Source: an uncultured Acetatifactor sp. (lineage in GTDB: Bacteria; Bacillota; Clostridia; Lachnospirales; Lachnospiraceae). Taken from it: a stretch of 63,958 bases of DNA. The notes below the pieces were generated by a model. The model saw nothing but the letters and a program-made list of their open reading frames with translations, ran no database searches and had not been told where the DNA came from. Positions 49,420 through 58,577 of the stretch are shown one piece after another. Position numbers and translations under genes: made by a program. The DNA lies in contig CAJUGH010000025.1 in NCBI GenBank assembly GCA_910586215.1, forward strand, positions 1-63,958. The letters run 5' to 3'. Position 1 is the first letter of the stretch, and the number at the start of each line of letters is the position of its first letter.

Positions 49420-50244
49420 TCACCCTCTCAGTTTCCTGCGGATCAAGGCCTCTGCCTCCGTGAGAATCTTCTCCCCGGTTCCCATCATCTTCTCCGCATC
49501 CCGGATATCCTTCACCAGTCTGCACAGTTCATATGGCTCAATGGAGGCCTTCTGGTCGGATCCGTACATGGCCTTATCCATGGTGATATGCCGTTCAATG
49601 GAGGAAGCTCCTGCCGCCACAGCCAGGGCGCTCACCAGTGTACCCTCCTCATGGCCGCTGTAGCCAACCCGGCAATGATACCGGTTGGCCAGCACATGGA
49701 TCAGTTTTAGGTTGGCATCCTCCGCAGGCATGGGATAAGTGCTGTTGCAGTGCATCAGTTCATAGGGACAGCCAGCTTTCTCGAATATCTCCACCGCATG
49801 GTCAATCTCTTCCATGATGCTCATGCCCGTGGCGATATAGGTATATCTCCTCTCCGAGGCAATCTCCTGCAGCAGATCGTCCTTTGTCAACATGGCAGAA
49901 GCCACTTTGTTGTACTGCAGGTCGTACTGTCTTAGGAATTTCTGGGAATCCACATCCCAGGCAGACGCATACCACGCTATCCCCTTCTCCCGGCAGTAAC
50001 GGTCTATCTCGTCATACTCCTCCCTGCCGAACTCCAGTCCTTCCTTCTGTGCCCGCTGGGTGTCTCCCCAGGGACTCTTCCTCGGGCTGTCCAGAAACTC
50101 CCTGGTATAGACCTTGTCCACTGTCCGCTTCTGGAATTTTACCGCATTGCACCCCGCCACTGCTGCTGCGTCAATAAGGCGCTTGGCCAATTGCAGATCC
50201 CCATTGTGATTGATTCCTATTTCTGCCGTGATAAATACTTCCAT
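49420..50244 (-). CDS. NeuB-like sialic/nonulosonic acid synthase lacking SAF domain
   Basis: The family condenses phosphoenolpyruvate with a hexosamine-type sugar to a nine-carbon ulosonic acid. The 274-residue product has the TIM-barrel motifs EIGINHNGD, NAVKFQKRT, MHCNSTYP, GYSGHEEG and ERHITMDKAMYGSDQ. It ends right after the barrel; the usual C-terminal SAF (antifreeze-like) domain of ~60-70 residues is missing. No CMP-sugar synthetase (NeuA) is in the window. It follows a SigD-type promoter (50393-50420), tying it to flagellar expression. Confidence 0.88.
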   Translation of the reverse strand: MEVFITAEIGINHNGDLQLAKRLIDAAAVAGCNAVKFQKRTVDKVYTREFLDSPRKSPWGDTQRAQKEGLEFGREEYDEIDRYCREKGIAWYASAWDVDSQKFLRQYDLQYNKVASAMLTKDDLLQEIASERRYTYIATGMSIMEEIDHAVEIFEKAGCPYELMHCNSTYPMPAEDANLKLIHVLANRYHCRVGYSGHEEGTLVSALAVAAGASSIERHITMDKAMYGSDQKASIEPYELCRLVKDIRDAEKMMGTGEKILTEAEALIRRKLRG

Positions 50245-50550
50245 TTTCTTTCTCCCACTCTGTTATCGTTGCAAATAACAAATGCAGATATAACAAACCT
50301 ATTCTGCTATACCTGCTCCTCTTCGACACCTTATTATCATTCTCCTGCCTCCCTGCGCTCTCCCCGTTCCATCCATGGACCTACTATATCTTTTATCGGC
50401 TATAACCCTGTAATTATTTATACCCACAGCCGAAAACATTTACAGACAATGTCCCGTTCATTCAGCCTCCAAGCCGTTTATATAAATTCGGTAATCTGAA
50501 TGCCCAGTGAAGCTTTTACAGAAACACGGCATTTTACAATTCCGGCACAT
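50245..50550 (-). other. AT-rich leader region before the neuB-like gene
   Basis: This 306-base stretch has no gene. It contains the SigD-type promoter at 50393-50420 and leaves an untranslated leader of roughly 140 bases before neuB. I see no terminator after the glycosyltransferase gene that ends at 50551. Confidence 0.6.
50393..50420 (-). promoter_or_regulatory. SigD/sigma-28 promoter before the neuB-like gene
   Basis: On the minus strand TAAA (50417-50420), a 16-base spacer and GCCGATAA (50393-50400) match the flagellar sigma factor consensus TAAA-N15-GCCGATAT closely. It would drive neuB and the downstream sugar genes together with flagellin. Confidence 0.75.
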
Positions 50551-52560
50551 TCACGGCATTCTTCCCAGAAGTTCTCTCTCCAGCAGCCTGCCTTCCTCAT
50601 CCCCGGGCAGCAGTTCCCGCAACTGACGCAGGACTCCCAGGGCCTCGGAAAGCATCCCCTGCGCCGCCAGCATGCGCACCTGGCCCTTCACTGACTCTGC
50701 CAGCTTCCCCATCTCATCCCTTGCTGCAACCCGTTCCCTGTCCCGGGACGCCGACTTCTCAGAAACCCACTCGGCACAGCATCTCAACGCTTCGGACAAC
50801 TCTGGCGCGATCTCAAGCGCTTCCTTTATATCGGATATTGCCCGTTCAAAATCACCTTCCACCACCGACTCTTCCATATCCGACAGCACAAGACTCACTC
50901 TGCATTCCCCGGGCAACAGATCCGGCATCTCCCGGAACAATTCTTCTCTGTAGAGTCTGCGGTACAGGATTTCGTTTTCTGTCGCATACGACAATAGTTC
51001 CCGGACAACGCTTTCTGTGGAAGTACCGGCGCCTTCTCCGTTCTCCTCCGTCATCCTCCGAATCCTGCACATTCTGCACGGAATGCTCCAATACAGCATA
51101 TGAAAACTTTTCGCATCCAAAATCTTCTCCAGATGTCCTTGCATTTCCTCTACATCCTGCCAGCCCATCTCCTGCAGGGCTGTCCTTACAGCCCTCTCCC
51201 AACGATACAGCGGAATATCGGAAATAATCTGCCCCATATCCGCACTGTCATGCTCCGGCATATCCTTTTGCAGTATCTCCAGTTCTGTCAGCACCATCCC
51301 TGTCATCATCCCGTCCGTCAAAAGCACCCGCAGCATATCCGTATTATCCTGTGCTGTGTCCGCATTGTTTAAGAGCCATGCCCTTAACAGGGACTGTACC
51401 ATCCCCTGTACACTCTGCGTCGCTATAATATCCCGTATTGCGTCCCAGTCAATTTTATCAAAATATCCCTTTGCAAGGGCAGAATCCCCCAGTTTACTCC
51501 CCGCCTGCACTCCAATACACAGCGCTGCCTGCCTGCATCCAGCGCTCATAAAGGGAATCGTCAGGCATTCGAAATAGGCCGTAGCATCCCTGTCCTTTTC
51601 CCATCTGCCATAAAAGTCCAGATACCTGTCAACCGCTTCCAAACACTTTGTGTATCCTGTGGTCTCCAGATAAATGATCGACAGATTATAGCGGACAGCC
51701 GCCTTTGCCAGTTCATTCGCACAGGCCAGCGCCAGATATTTCTCTCCGATATCCACGGCTTCTGCGTGCTGGCCCAGCGTCATGTAGTTTCTTACCGCAT
51801 TTACATACAATCCCCCCAGAAATTGCTCCGTGGCCGCCCCCGGTCCTGCATGTTGTATTCCTTCCAGGGAAATATCAACAGATTTTTCCCATGCCTTCAA
51901 TGCATTATACTCCTGCACAAGCTGCGCATTATGGCGCAGTTGGCCAGGATCCTTTTCATGCTCCTTCAACAAAAGGGTAATATTCCTCTGACTGTGCTTC
52001 CCCGCTTCTTCCGCATTCCGAAAAGCATAGCCATAATGGTGCACATAGGAATGCAGCCGGATCCGCGGCTCAAGCGCTTTCGAGAAAACCTCGTGGACGG
52101 AATAGATGAACTCCATACCCGGCTCCAGCCGAACCAGCCTTCCCACATATTCATCCCTGTATTTTCTGCCTTCCTGGTCAAAATAATTTCTCTGGAAATA
52201 ACTGCCACAGTTATAGTGTAAATGTTTACCCGACAGGAAGAAATCCTCTATCTCTTCCGTATCCTCAAACCACTCGTCATCGTCCAGATAGAGGAACCAC
52301 TCTCCTTCCGCTTGTTTTAACCCCGCATTCCGCGCCCTGGAGAAATCGTTGCACCACTCAAAATCTACAATCTTATCTCCATAGGACTCTATGATTTTCC
52401 TCACCCGCTCCCCGCTTCCGGTATCCACCAGGATCAATTCCGAAGGAACCCTCCTGCGCAGGGAGGACAACGATTCCAAGCATTTCTCTACCGTGTCCGG
52501 CCGATTAGAAACCAGAATGGAAATAGACAAAAGAATTTTCCTCTGCAAATATGATATCAT
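50551..52560 (-). CDS. GT2 glycosyltransferase with C-terminal helical repeats (paralogue 3)
   Basis: The ATG at 52558-52560 overlaps the stop of the upstream paralogue as ATGA (a GTG at 52572 is possible but poorly spaced); 669 residues. The GT2 domain starts at once (LLSISILVSNRPDTVEKC, VDTGSGERV, YLDDDEWFEDTEEI) and lacks the N-terminal extra domain of paralogues 1-2. VHHYGYAFRNAEE and TPR-like helices follow. It is closest to paralogue 4. It belongs to the three-gene run behind flagellin. Confidence 0.86.
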   Translation of the reverse strand: MISYLQRKILLSISILVSNRPDTVEKCLESLSSLRRRVPSELILVDTGSGERVRKIIESYGDKIVDFEWCNDFSRARNAGLKQAEGEWFLYLDDDEWFEDTEEIEDFFLSGKHLHYNCGSYFQRNYFDQEGRKYRDEYVGRLVRLEPGMEFIYSVHEVFSKALEPRIRLHSYVHHYGYAFRNAEEAGKHSQRNITLLLKEHEKDPGQLRHNAQLVQEYNALKAWEKSVDISLEGIQHAGPGAATEQFLGGLYVNAVRNYMTLGQHAEAVDIGEKYLALACANELAKAAVRYNLSIIYLETTGYTKCLEAVDRYLDFYGRWEKDRDATAYFECLTIPFMSAGCRQAALCIGVQAGSKLGDSALAKGYFDKIDWDAIRDIIATQSVQGMVQSLLRAWLLNNADTAQDNTDMLRVLLTDGMMTGMVLTELEILQKDMPEHDSADMGQIISDIPLYRWERAVRTALQEMGWQDVEEMQGHLEKILDAKSFHMLYWSIPCRMCRIRRMTEENGEGAGTSTESVVRELLSYATENEILYRRLYREELFREMPDLLPGECRVSLVLSDMEESVVEGDFERAISDIKEALEIAPELSEALRCCAEWVSEKSASRDRERVAARDEMGKLAESVKGQVRMLAAQGMLSEALGVLRQLRELLPGDEEGRLLERELLGRMP

Positions 52561-54629
52561 TTTCCTTCCCACCTCCTCATCAAGTTCTTCATTTCCTCTT
52601 TTGCTTTCTCCTGCTCTGCCTTATGGAAAGCTGCTTTTTCTGAAATCCATTCGGCACACCATTTCAACACATCGTGCTGCTCTGGCATGATATCCAGCGC
52701 TTCCTTTACCGCGGCAGATGCCTCCTGTAGATTTCCCTTTTCCACGGCAAATGCCATATTCAAAAGCTTCCTGTAGAAATGGCATTCCCGGGGCAGAAGT
52801 CCAGGCATCTCCAGAAACAGTTCTTCCCTGTATAGTCTGTGACAGAGCTTTTGATTCTCCACGGCATAGGTGGACAACTCCCAGACAACGTCATCTGCTG
52901 AAGGCTTCCCATCTCCCGTTTCTTTGCTTCCGCCCTCCATCATAACGTGGATTTTACGCATTTTATATGAAATATTCCAATACAGTGCATAAAAACTGTC
53001 TTCATCCAGTTCCCGCACCATATGATACTGTAATCTTTGCACTTCCTGCCAGTCCATTTTCCCTACAGCCGCCTCCACGGCATCCCTCCAGGAATAGACC
53101 GGAATACAGGAAAGAACTTCCCCCATCCGGATGCCGTCCCGCCGCGCTATCTCCCACAGTTCCAATTCTTCCGCTTTCATAAGGACATCCCCGGGTTCTG
53201 TCCACAGATGCCGATAATCCTCCATCAGCGCATCCAGGTCTGTCCCTGTCCTGTTTCGCACTTTATAGTAAAGAAAAAGCCAGTTCTCCTCTGCCAGTTC
53301 TGCCCAGTCTGCCCTTTCATTCCGCAAAAGTTCCGGCGTTTTTCGGCGCATCAGATCCATATCCGTTACCACCACCGTTGACAGAACGCTGTCCCTAAGC
53401 AGAGACTTCATCATATCCGTGTAATCCACCGCCTCATCTGCATCCGTCCGAAGCCAGGCCCTCAAAAGTTCCTGGATCATATCCACCGCCGCAATATCAA
53501 CGGTCCCCTTGGAGGTATCCCATTTTAATTTCTCAAAATATCTCTTCGCAAGCCCCGCTCTGCCCAGTCTGATCCCCCAGCGAACTCCCCTGTACAGTAC
53601 CATCTTCACAACATTTTCCGAGAAGGTATAATCCGTAAGCAGATTCTCATAAAAATAGAAGCGTTCCGGATTCTCTTCCCACCGTCTGCGGATTTCTTCA
53701 TATTGCCCTACCGCTTCCAGGCTCTTCGCGTATTCACCCATCTCCGAATACGTAAGGCACAAATGGCAGTACACCGTAGCCTTTGCCAATTCATTCGGTT
53801 CGTTTCTCTCCAGATAGCTCTCCCCGGTCTCCACAGCTTTTTCATACTGTTTTAAAGAGAGGAATGCCCTTACGATATTGGCATACAGCCCCCCCAGAAC
53901 ACAGTCACTCGCCGCCCCTAAAACCGCATTTCGGATTCCAATTCGGGAAATCTCGATGGATTCCTCCCATTCCCCCACCACATTGTACTCCTGTGCCAGC
54001 TGTAGAATATGGTGAAGATCCGAAGGATCCTTTTCATGCTCTGCAAGCAACAGTTCAATATTCCTTCTGCTGTGCCGCCTAAATTCCTCTGCATTCTTGT
54101 ATACATAACCGTAATGATGTACAAAAGAATTCAGCCTGATCATGGGAGAATCTGGTCCTATGAACACTTCATGAATGGAATAGACAAACCTCACGTCCGA
54201 TAGCAGACGGAACAATCTCCCCACATAGACATCCCGATATCCCGCACCTTCTGCATCAAAATAATTTCTCTGCCGGTACACACCACTGTTGTACTGCAAA
54301 TATCTGCCTGTGAGAAAGAAATCCTCTATCTCATCCGTATCCTCGAACCATTCATCATCATCCAAATACAGGAACCATTCCCCAACGGCCTGTTCCAATC
54401 CCGCATTCCGCGCCCTGGAGAAGTCGTTGCACCACTCAAAATCCACAATTTTATCCGCATAAGGTTCAATCATCCCCCTCACCTGTTCCCCACATCCGGT
54501 GTCCACCAGGATCAATTCCGTGGGAACTCTCCTGCGCAGGGAGGCCAGGGAATCCAGGCATTTCTCCACTGTATCCGGACGGTTGGAAATCAATACGGAT
54601 ATGGATAACAGTATTTCCTCCTGTGCCAT
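52557..54629 (-). CDS. GT2 glycosyltransferase with C-terminal helical repeats (paralogue 4)
   Basis: The 690-residue product has LLSISVLISNRPDTVEKC, VDTGCGEQV, the metal site YLDDDEWFEDTDEI, a FVHHYGYVYKNAEE segment and ~450 residues of helical repeats. Its first ~250 residues are nearly the same as in paralogue 3 and the repeats have drifted, which fits a shared chemistry with a changed acceptor. It is 48 bases downstream of paralogue 5 and coupled to paralogue 3. Confidence 0.86.
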   Translation of the reverse strand: MAQEEILLSISVLISNRPDTVEKCLDSLASLRRRVPTELILVDTGCGEQVRGMIEPYADKIVDFEWCNDFSRARNAGLEQAVGEWFLYLDDDEWFEDTDEIEDFFLTGRYLQYNSGVYRQRNYFDAEGAGYRDVYVGRLFRLLSDVRFVYSIHEVFIGPDSPMIRLNSFVHHYGYVYKNAEEFRRHSRRNIELLLAEHEKDPSDLHHILQLAQEYNVVGEWEESIEISRIGIRNAVLGAASDCVLGGLYANIVRAFLSLKQYEKAVETGESYLERNEPNELAKATVYCHLCLTYSEMGEYAKSLEAVGQYEEIRRRWEENPERFYFYENLLTDYTFSENVVKMVLYRGVRWGIRLGRAGLAKRYFEKLKWDTSKGTVDIAAVDMIQELLRAWLRTDADEAVDYTDMMKSLLRDSVLSTVVVTDMDLMRRKTPELLRNERADWAELAEENWLFLYYKVRNRTGTDLDALMEDYRHLWTEPGDVLMKAEELELWEIARRDGIRMGEVLSCIPVYSWRDAVEAAVGKMDWQEVQRLQYHMVRELDEDSFYALYWNISYKMRKIHVMMEGGSKETGDGKPSADDVVWELSTYAVENQKLCHRLYREELFLEMPGLLPRECHFYRKLLNMAFAVEKGNLQEASAAVKEALDIMPEQHDVLKWCAEWISEKAAFHKAEQEKAKEEMKNLMRRWEGK

Positions 54630-54677
54630 CTCTACTCTGTCCTCCTGACACTACTCTTACCTGCTCCCGTCCCTCTT

Positions 54678-56831
54678 CTATGACGAAATTCCATATTTTT
54701 TAGCCAGGTCCGAATCCGGCTGGATCTGCAGAATCTGTCCTATGATTGCCTTCGCTTCCTCTTCATGCCCTTCTTTCCACAATTGCTCTGCCTTTCCTTC
54801 CAGCATCCGAATCAGAACAGCCAGTTCTACCTTTGCCTCGCGGCTCTCCCTGCCCTGCTCGTCCCTGTATTTCTCCAACAGCCCTTTACAGATCTCCCCC
54901 CTGGAGGGGCAGCACATACCTGCTTCCTTCACCAGCGAGACATAACCCTTTTCATCCCCCTGCTCCAGACATCTGGCCGCCGACAGATATTTCTCGGCAA
55001 ACTGTACTTCAGGGGACAGGACAGTGAACAACACCGCATCCTTGAATACGTCCGGATGGTAGATGCGGGAATACAATTGATGGTACGTCTCTGCCATTTC
55101 CCTAAGGCTCTGGTGCAACACCAGGAAATCCTTGTCCCGCTCAGAATCCGAACAGGCCTCTCCCTCCCGCAACGCCGCTTCCATCTCCAGAAGATACAGG
55201 GACTCCGCAGGCAGCATTCCCCTCCAGAAAAAAATCTCTGCCCTGCGCACCTCCATAGGCTTCTCAGCCTCCCATTGTTCCACACAGAGATGCCATCTGC
55301 AGAGGGGCACTTTCCCGACATAATCTGCCCCGGCCACATCTGTCTCACACATATACCGCAGAGTATCCTTATCCATCATCAGCAGGTTCCCGTCCGGGTT
55401 ATCTACTAGTTCTCCCAGGGCCTTTTCCAGCAGTCTCTTATCGCCGTTCATGGTTGCATATTCCACGCGGCACAGGGAAATCTGTTCGCCAGGATTTTCA
55501 CAGGAGGCCAGGATCTGTAGAAGACGCCTCTTCTCCCCGGAATCCGGAGGCATCATACCCAGAACCCCGCGGATGCTTCCCCTGGAAAAGCCCCTTTCCA
55601 GAATAGCGTCCATGACCAATGTCATCCAGGGTTCAAAGGGCACGTTTGTAAAATAAACGAGTACCTTTTCCAGGGTATCTTCCAGTACCTGTAGGTCTTT
55701 CTCCCGCCAGTCTATTTTACGGATAAAATACGCCGTCTGCTCAAAATCCCTAAGACGACATGCCACGCTTACGCCTCTGGCATAGGCCTTCTTGATATTT
55801 ATCTCATTCCAGAACTGGCTCATATCCAGAACACTCAAGGGCAGGACATCCTGCCGTCCGGCAATCTCCTGGCAGAAGTCCAGGTATTTCCTAAGATAGT
55901 ACATGCATTCTTCTGTCTTCCCCAGTTGGTCACACACTTCCATCATGAGACAGCAGACCCCTGTCTCTGCCCCCATGAGCCGGTCTTCCCCCTTCAGATA
56001 GGCAAGTCCCGCCTCATAGACCTTCCCGAATTCCTTTAGACAGGCATAATCCAGCAGTTCATGAAGCTTCAGGTAATGCCAGAACTTGCTGCCCTCTCCG
56101 CTCTCCGTCTCTCCACAGCTTTCATGAATAACATCCAGACTGTCCGCAAATCTGCCGCATCCTTCATATTCCTGTATCAGATGGGCCGCTATGCGGTAAT
56201 TTCCCTTCTCCTGCATATATTCTTTCCGCAGCAATTCCATGTTCCTCTGGATATGCTTCTCTCTGTCCTCCGCGCTCCGAAAAGCATATCCGCTGTGATG
56301 GGCATAGCAGGGCAGAACACGGACAGGATCTTCCATGTATACCATCTCATGAATCCTTCCCACAAAACAGGTATCCTCTTTTATGCGGAAAAGCCGCGCC
56401 TGCAGCGTATCCACCCAGTAACTGTACTCCGGATTCGTATAACTTCTCACCGTATAATTAGCAGACTTGTAATTCTTATACTCGCCGGATTCAAAAAAGG
56501 CAATGATGGGGGAGACATCCTCCAGCCACTCATCGTCATCTATATACATAAACCATTCGCCCTGTGCCATTTTCAGCCCGGCATTTCTTGCCGCTGCAAA
56601 ATCATTGCACCAGGCGAAGGGCACAATCTTCTCCGTATATTCCCTAACTACCTCTATGGAACCGTCGCTTTTTCCCGGCTCTACTGTATCCACTGCAATT
56701 AGTTCGCTGGGAAGGACTTCCAGGATGGGTCTAAGGGATTCCATACATTTTCGTATGGTGTCTAGTCTATTGGAAACTAATAGAGAAATGGAAAGCACTA
56801 TTTTCTTATCCTGCATCATGTTCCAAACCAT
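54678..56831 (-). CDS. GT2 glycosyltransferase with C-terminal helical repeats (paralogue 5)
   Basis: The 717-residue product has VLSISLLVSNRLDTIRKC, AVDTVEPGKSDGS, YIDDDEWLEDVSPI and AHHSGYAFRSAED, then long TPR-like helices. It is the most divergent of the five. It begins only 12 bases after the U-run of the flagellin terminator, with AAAGGA four bases before the ATG, so its mRNA must come from read-through of that terminator. This makes it the first candidate for a flagellin-specific glycosyltransferase. Confidence 0.86.
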   Translation of the reverse strand: MVWNMMQDKKIVLSISLLVSNRLDTIRKCMESLRPILEVLPSELIAVDTVEPGKSDGSIEVVREYTEKIVPFAWCNDFAAARNAGLKMAQGEWFMYIDDDEWLEDVSPIIAFFESGEYKNYKSANYTVRSYTNPEYSYWVDTLQARLFRIKEDTCFVGRIHEMVYMEDPVRVLPCYAHHSGYAFRSAEDREKHIQRNMELLRKEYMQEKGNYRIAAHLIQEYEGCGRFADSLDVIHESCGETESGEGSKFWHYLKLHELLDYACLKEFGKVYEAGLAYLKGEDRLMGAETGVCCLMMEVCDQLGKTEECMYYLRKYLDFCQEIAGRQDVLPLSVLDMSQFWNEINIKKAYARGVSVACRLRDFEQTAYFIRKIDWREKDLQVLEDTLEKVLVYFTNVPFEPWMTLVMDAILERGFSRGSIRGVLGMMPPDSGEKRRLLQILASCENPGEQISLCRVEYATMNGDKRLLEKALGELVDNPDGNLLMMDKDTLRYMCETDVAGADYVGKVPLCRWHLCVEQWEAEKPMEVRRAEIFFWRGMLPAESLYLLEMEAALREGEACSDSERDKDFLVLHQSLREMAETYHQLYSRIYHPDVFKDAVLFTVLSPEVQFAEKYLSAARCLEQGDEKGYVSLVKEAGMCCPSRGEICKGLLEKYRDEQGRESREAKVELAVLIRMLEGKAEQLWKEGHEEEAKAIIGQILQIQPDSDLAKKYGISS

Positions 56832-56843
56832 CTAATCCTTTCG

Positions 56844-56873
56844 AAAAAAGCCACAGCCCATAGGGCTGTGGCT
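56844..56873 (-). terminator. Flagellin terminator
   Basis: A perfect 11-bp stem (56849-56859 with 56863-56873) with a three-base loop is followed on the minus strand by a U-run (56844-56849). It lies about 40 bases after the flagellin stop and just ahead of glycosyltransferase paralogue 5. Confidence 0.95.
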
Positions 56874-56913
56874 TGATTTGTAGTACTTAGAATCCAATAT
56901 TTCCTGTTCCAGA

Positions 56914-58380
56914 TTAGCCGAGCAGGGACAGAACACCCTGATTGGTCTGGTTCGCCTGTGCCAACATGGCCTGGCCTGCCTGTGCAAGGATATTGTTGTT
57001 GGAGTACTTAACCATCTCATCAGCCATATCGGTATCACGGATGCTGGCTTCTGCGCTGGTGGTGTTCTCCACTACGTTATCCAGGTTGTTGATGGTGTGC
57101 TCCAGTCTGTTCTGGACTGCACCAAGAGCAGAACGCTGGGTAGATACCTTCTGGATAGCCTCCTCGATCTTCTCAATGGCAGAAAGCGCATTGGTGTCGT
57201 TGGTGCCATCCACCCTCAATCCATTGATACCCAATCCCTTTGCATTCATCAGATTCATGTTCAAGGTAATCTGGTTGTTGGAAGTGGAATCGGCGCCTAC
57301 ATGCAGTGAGAACTGCAGTGCTGCCGTCATATCCTGTGTCTTGGACACTTCCGAGGTATTCAAGGTCACCTCATTTCCTACCGCATCATATACCTTGGAT
57401 GCACCCGGCTTCGCAACCACATTGCCAGCCGCATTCACATCAAAGTAATTACCCAGGGCATTCTCAGAAATAATGTTCCCGTCCACATCATAGTACGCAG
57501 CCTGGGAATCGCTTGCATTTGCCTTGGTAATGCTGGTGGCGTTGTAATTAATGGTGTTGTGGTAATCAGCCGTAGAGGTTGCTGTGTAGGCATAGGTGCC
57601 GCTTGTCGAAACAGTAGCCAGCTTATTGCCCTTCACGTCCTGAATCTCGAACGTACCGGAAGTAGTGGTGCTTACCACCTTATACTTATCTGCTGCCGCA
57701 CCGTTCAACTGCAGGGAATAAGTGGTCTTATTTGTCGCCGTGGACGCATCGCTGGTCCATGCGCTCTCTGCGGTGAGGGCAAGACCTGCCGTCTTCAGAG
57801 ACTTGGCCAGATCATTCTGTGCATCCTGGATAGACGCTGTGGCTGCCTCAAAGGTAACGCCGATGCTCAATGCGGTAACGCTATCCGAACTGAAGGTGGT
57901 GCTGGCAGTTGCCGCAGCAGCATACTTGCTGTAGCCATAGCTGTAACCCTTCTTCAGAGTGGTGTCACCCTTCAACAGATAGGTCTCGTTGAACTTGGTT
58001 GTCTCAGCAACACGGTCGATTTCAGTGGTCAGCTGGTCGATCTCGTTCTGGATGTAGCTTCTGTCATTCTCAGACTGGGTGCCGTTGGCAGCCTTTACAG
58101 CCAGCTCGTTCATCCTCTGCAGCATATCCTGCACTTCATTCAGAGCACCTTCTGCAGTCTGCACTGCGGAGATACCATCCTGGGCATTGGCAGAAGCCTG
58201 TGTCAGACCTCTGATCTGCTTTCTCATCTTCTCACTGATGGACAGGCCAGCTGCGTCATCAGCTGCACGGTTGATCTTGTAACCGGAAGACAGCTTCTCA
58301 GTGGACTTAGCCTGGGCAGATGTGGTCAGACCAAGCATTCTGTTAGAGTTCATTGCTGTTAAGTTGTGTTGTACGATCAT
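56914..58380 (-). CDS. fliC: Flagellin
   Basis: Flagellin forms the flagellar filament. I start at the ATG 58378-58380 (MIVQHNLTAMNSNRML), preceded by AAGGAGGA; 488 residues. The D0/D1 ends are well conserved (KLSSGYKINRAADDAAGLSI; ILAQAGQAMLAQANQ and LSLLG at the end). The middle (~150-360) is rich in Ser, Thr and Ala, a likely place for O-glycosylation by the adjacent enzymes. The TLR5-contact segment reads LQRMNELAVKA, with Asn where enterobacterial flagellins have Arg. It has a SigD promoter and a structured leader. The gene could equally be called hag. Confidence 0.97.
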   Translation of the reverse strand: MIVQHNLTAMNSNRMLGLTTSAQAKSTEKLSSGYKINRAADDAAGLSISEKMRKQIRGLTQASANAQDGISAVQTAEGALNEVQDMLQRMNELAVKAANGTQSENDRSYIQNEIDQLTTEIDRVAETTKFNETYLLKGDTTLKKGYSYGYSKYAAAATASTTFSSDSVTALSIGVTFEAATASIQDAQNDLAKSLKTAGLALTAESAWTSDASTATNKTTYSLQLNGAAADKYKVVSTTTSGTFEIQDVKGNKLATVSTSGTYAYTATSTADYHNTINYNATSITKANASDSQAAYYDVDGNIISENALGNYFDVNAAGNVVAKPGASKVYDAVGNEVTLNTSEVSKTQDMTAALQFSLHVGADSTSNNQITLNMNLMNAKGLGINGLRVDGTNDTNALSAIEKIEEAIQKVSTQRSALGAVQNRLEHTINNLDNVVENTTSAEASIRDTDMADEMVKYSNNNILAQAGQAMLAQANQTNQGVLSLLG

Positions 58381-58387
58381 GGTATAT

Positions 58388-58575
58388 TCCTCCTTGAATA
58401 TAATACCGCTTCCATGCGGCCAAATGTTTTTCTTACCGTCTCCGGTGATTCGCACCTATCACCCTGGCGGTAAGTGGGACGATAACCTCTCTCCGGTTGT
58501 GCGTACCGAATCCTGGCTATCAGAAAGCCTGAACGAAATTCGGAAATGGAACTGTTCAATTGCTTTACTTGTTAT
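58388..58575 (-). promoter_or_regulatory. Structured flagellin 5' leader with CsrA-type GGA hairpins
   Basis: The ~190-base leader folds well on paper: CCGAAT...ATTCGG with inner GGCT/AGCC, AACC-GGAGAGA-GGTT, CTTACCG...CGGTAAG enclosing GGTGAT/ATCACC, and CCGC-ATGGAA-GCGG (58406-58419). Two loops present GGA, and the ribosome binding site AAGGAGGA (58388-58395) has another. In Bacillus, CsrA binds one hairpin-loop GGA and the ribosome binding site of hag to block translation; the same layout is seen here (inference). Confidence 0.6.
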
Positions 58576-58577
58576 GT

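Noticed and set aside
58420..58575. Cyclic-di-GMP (GEMM) riboswitch in the flagellin leader
   Set aside because: A GCACA-like piece and stems are present, but the conserved core and tetraloop-receptor pattern of GEMM-I are not; I describe it only as a structured leader.
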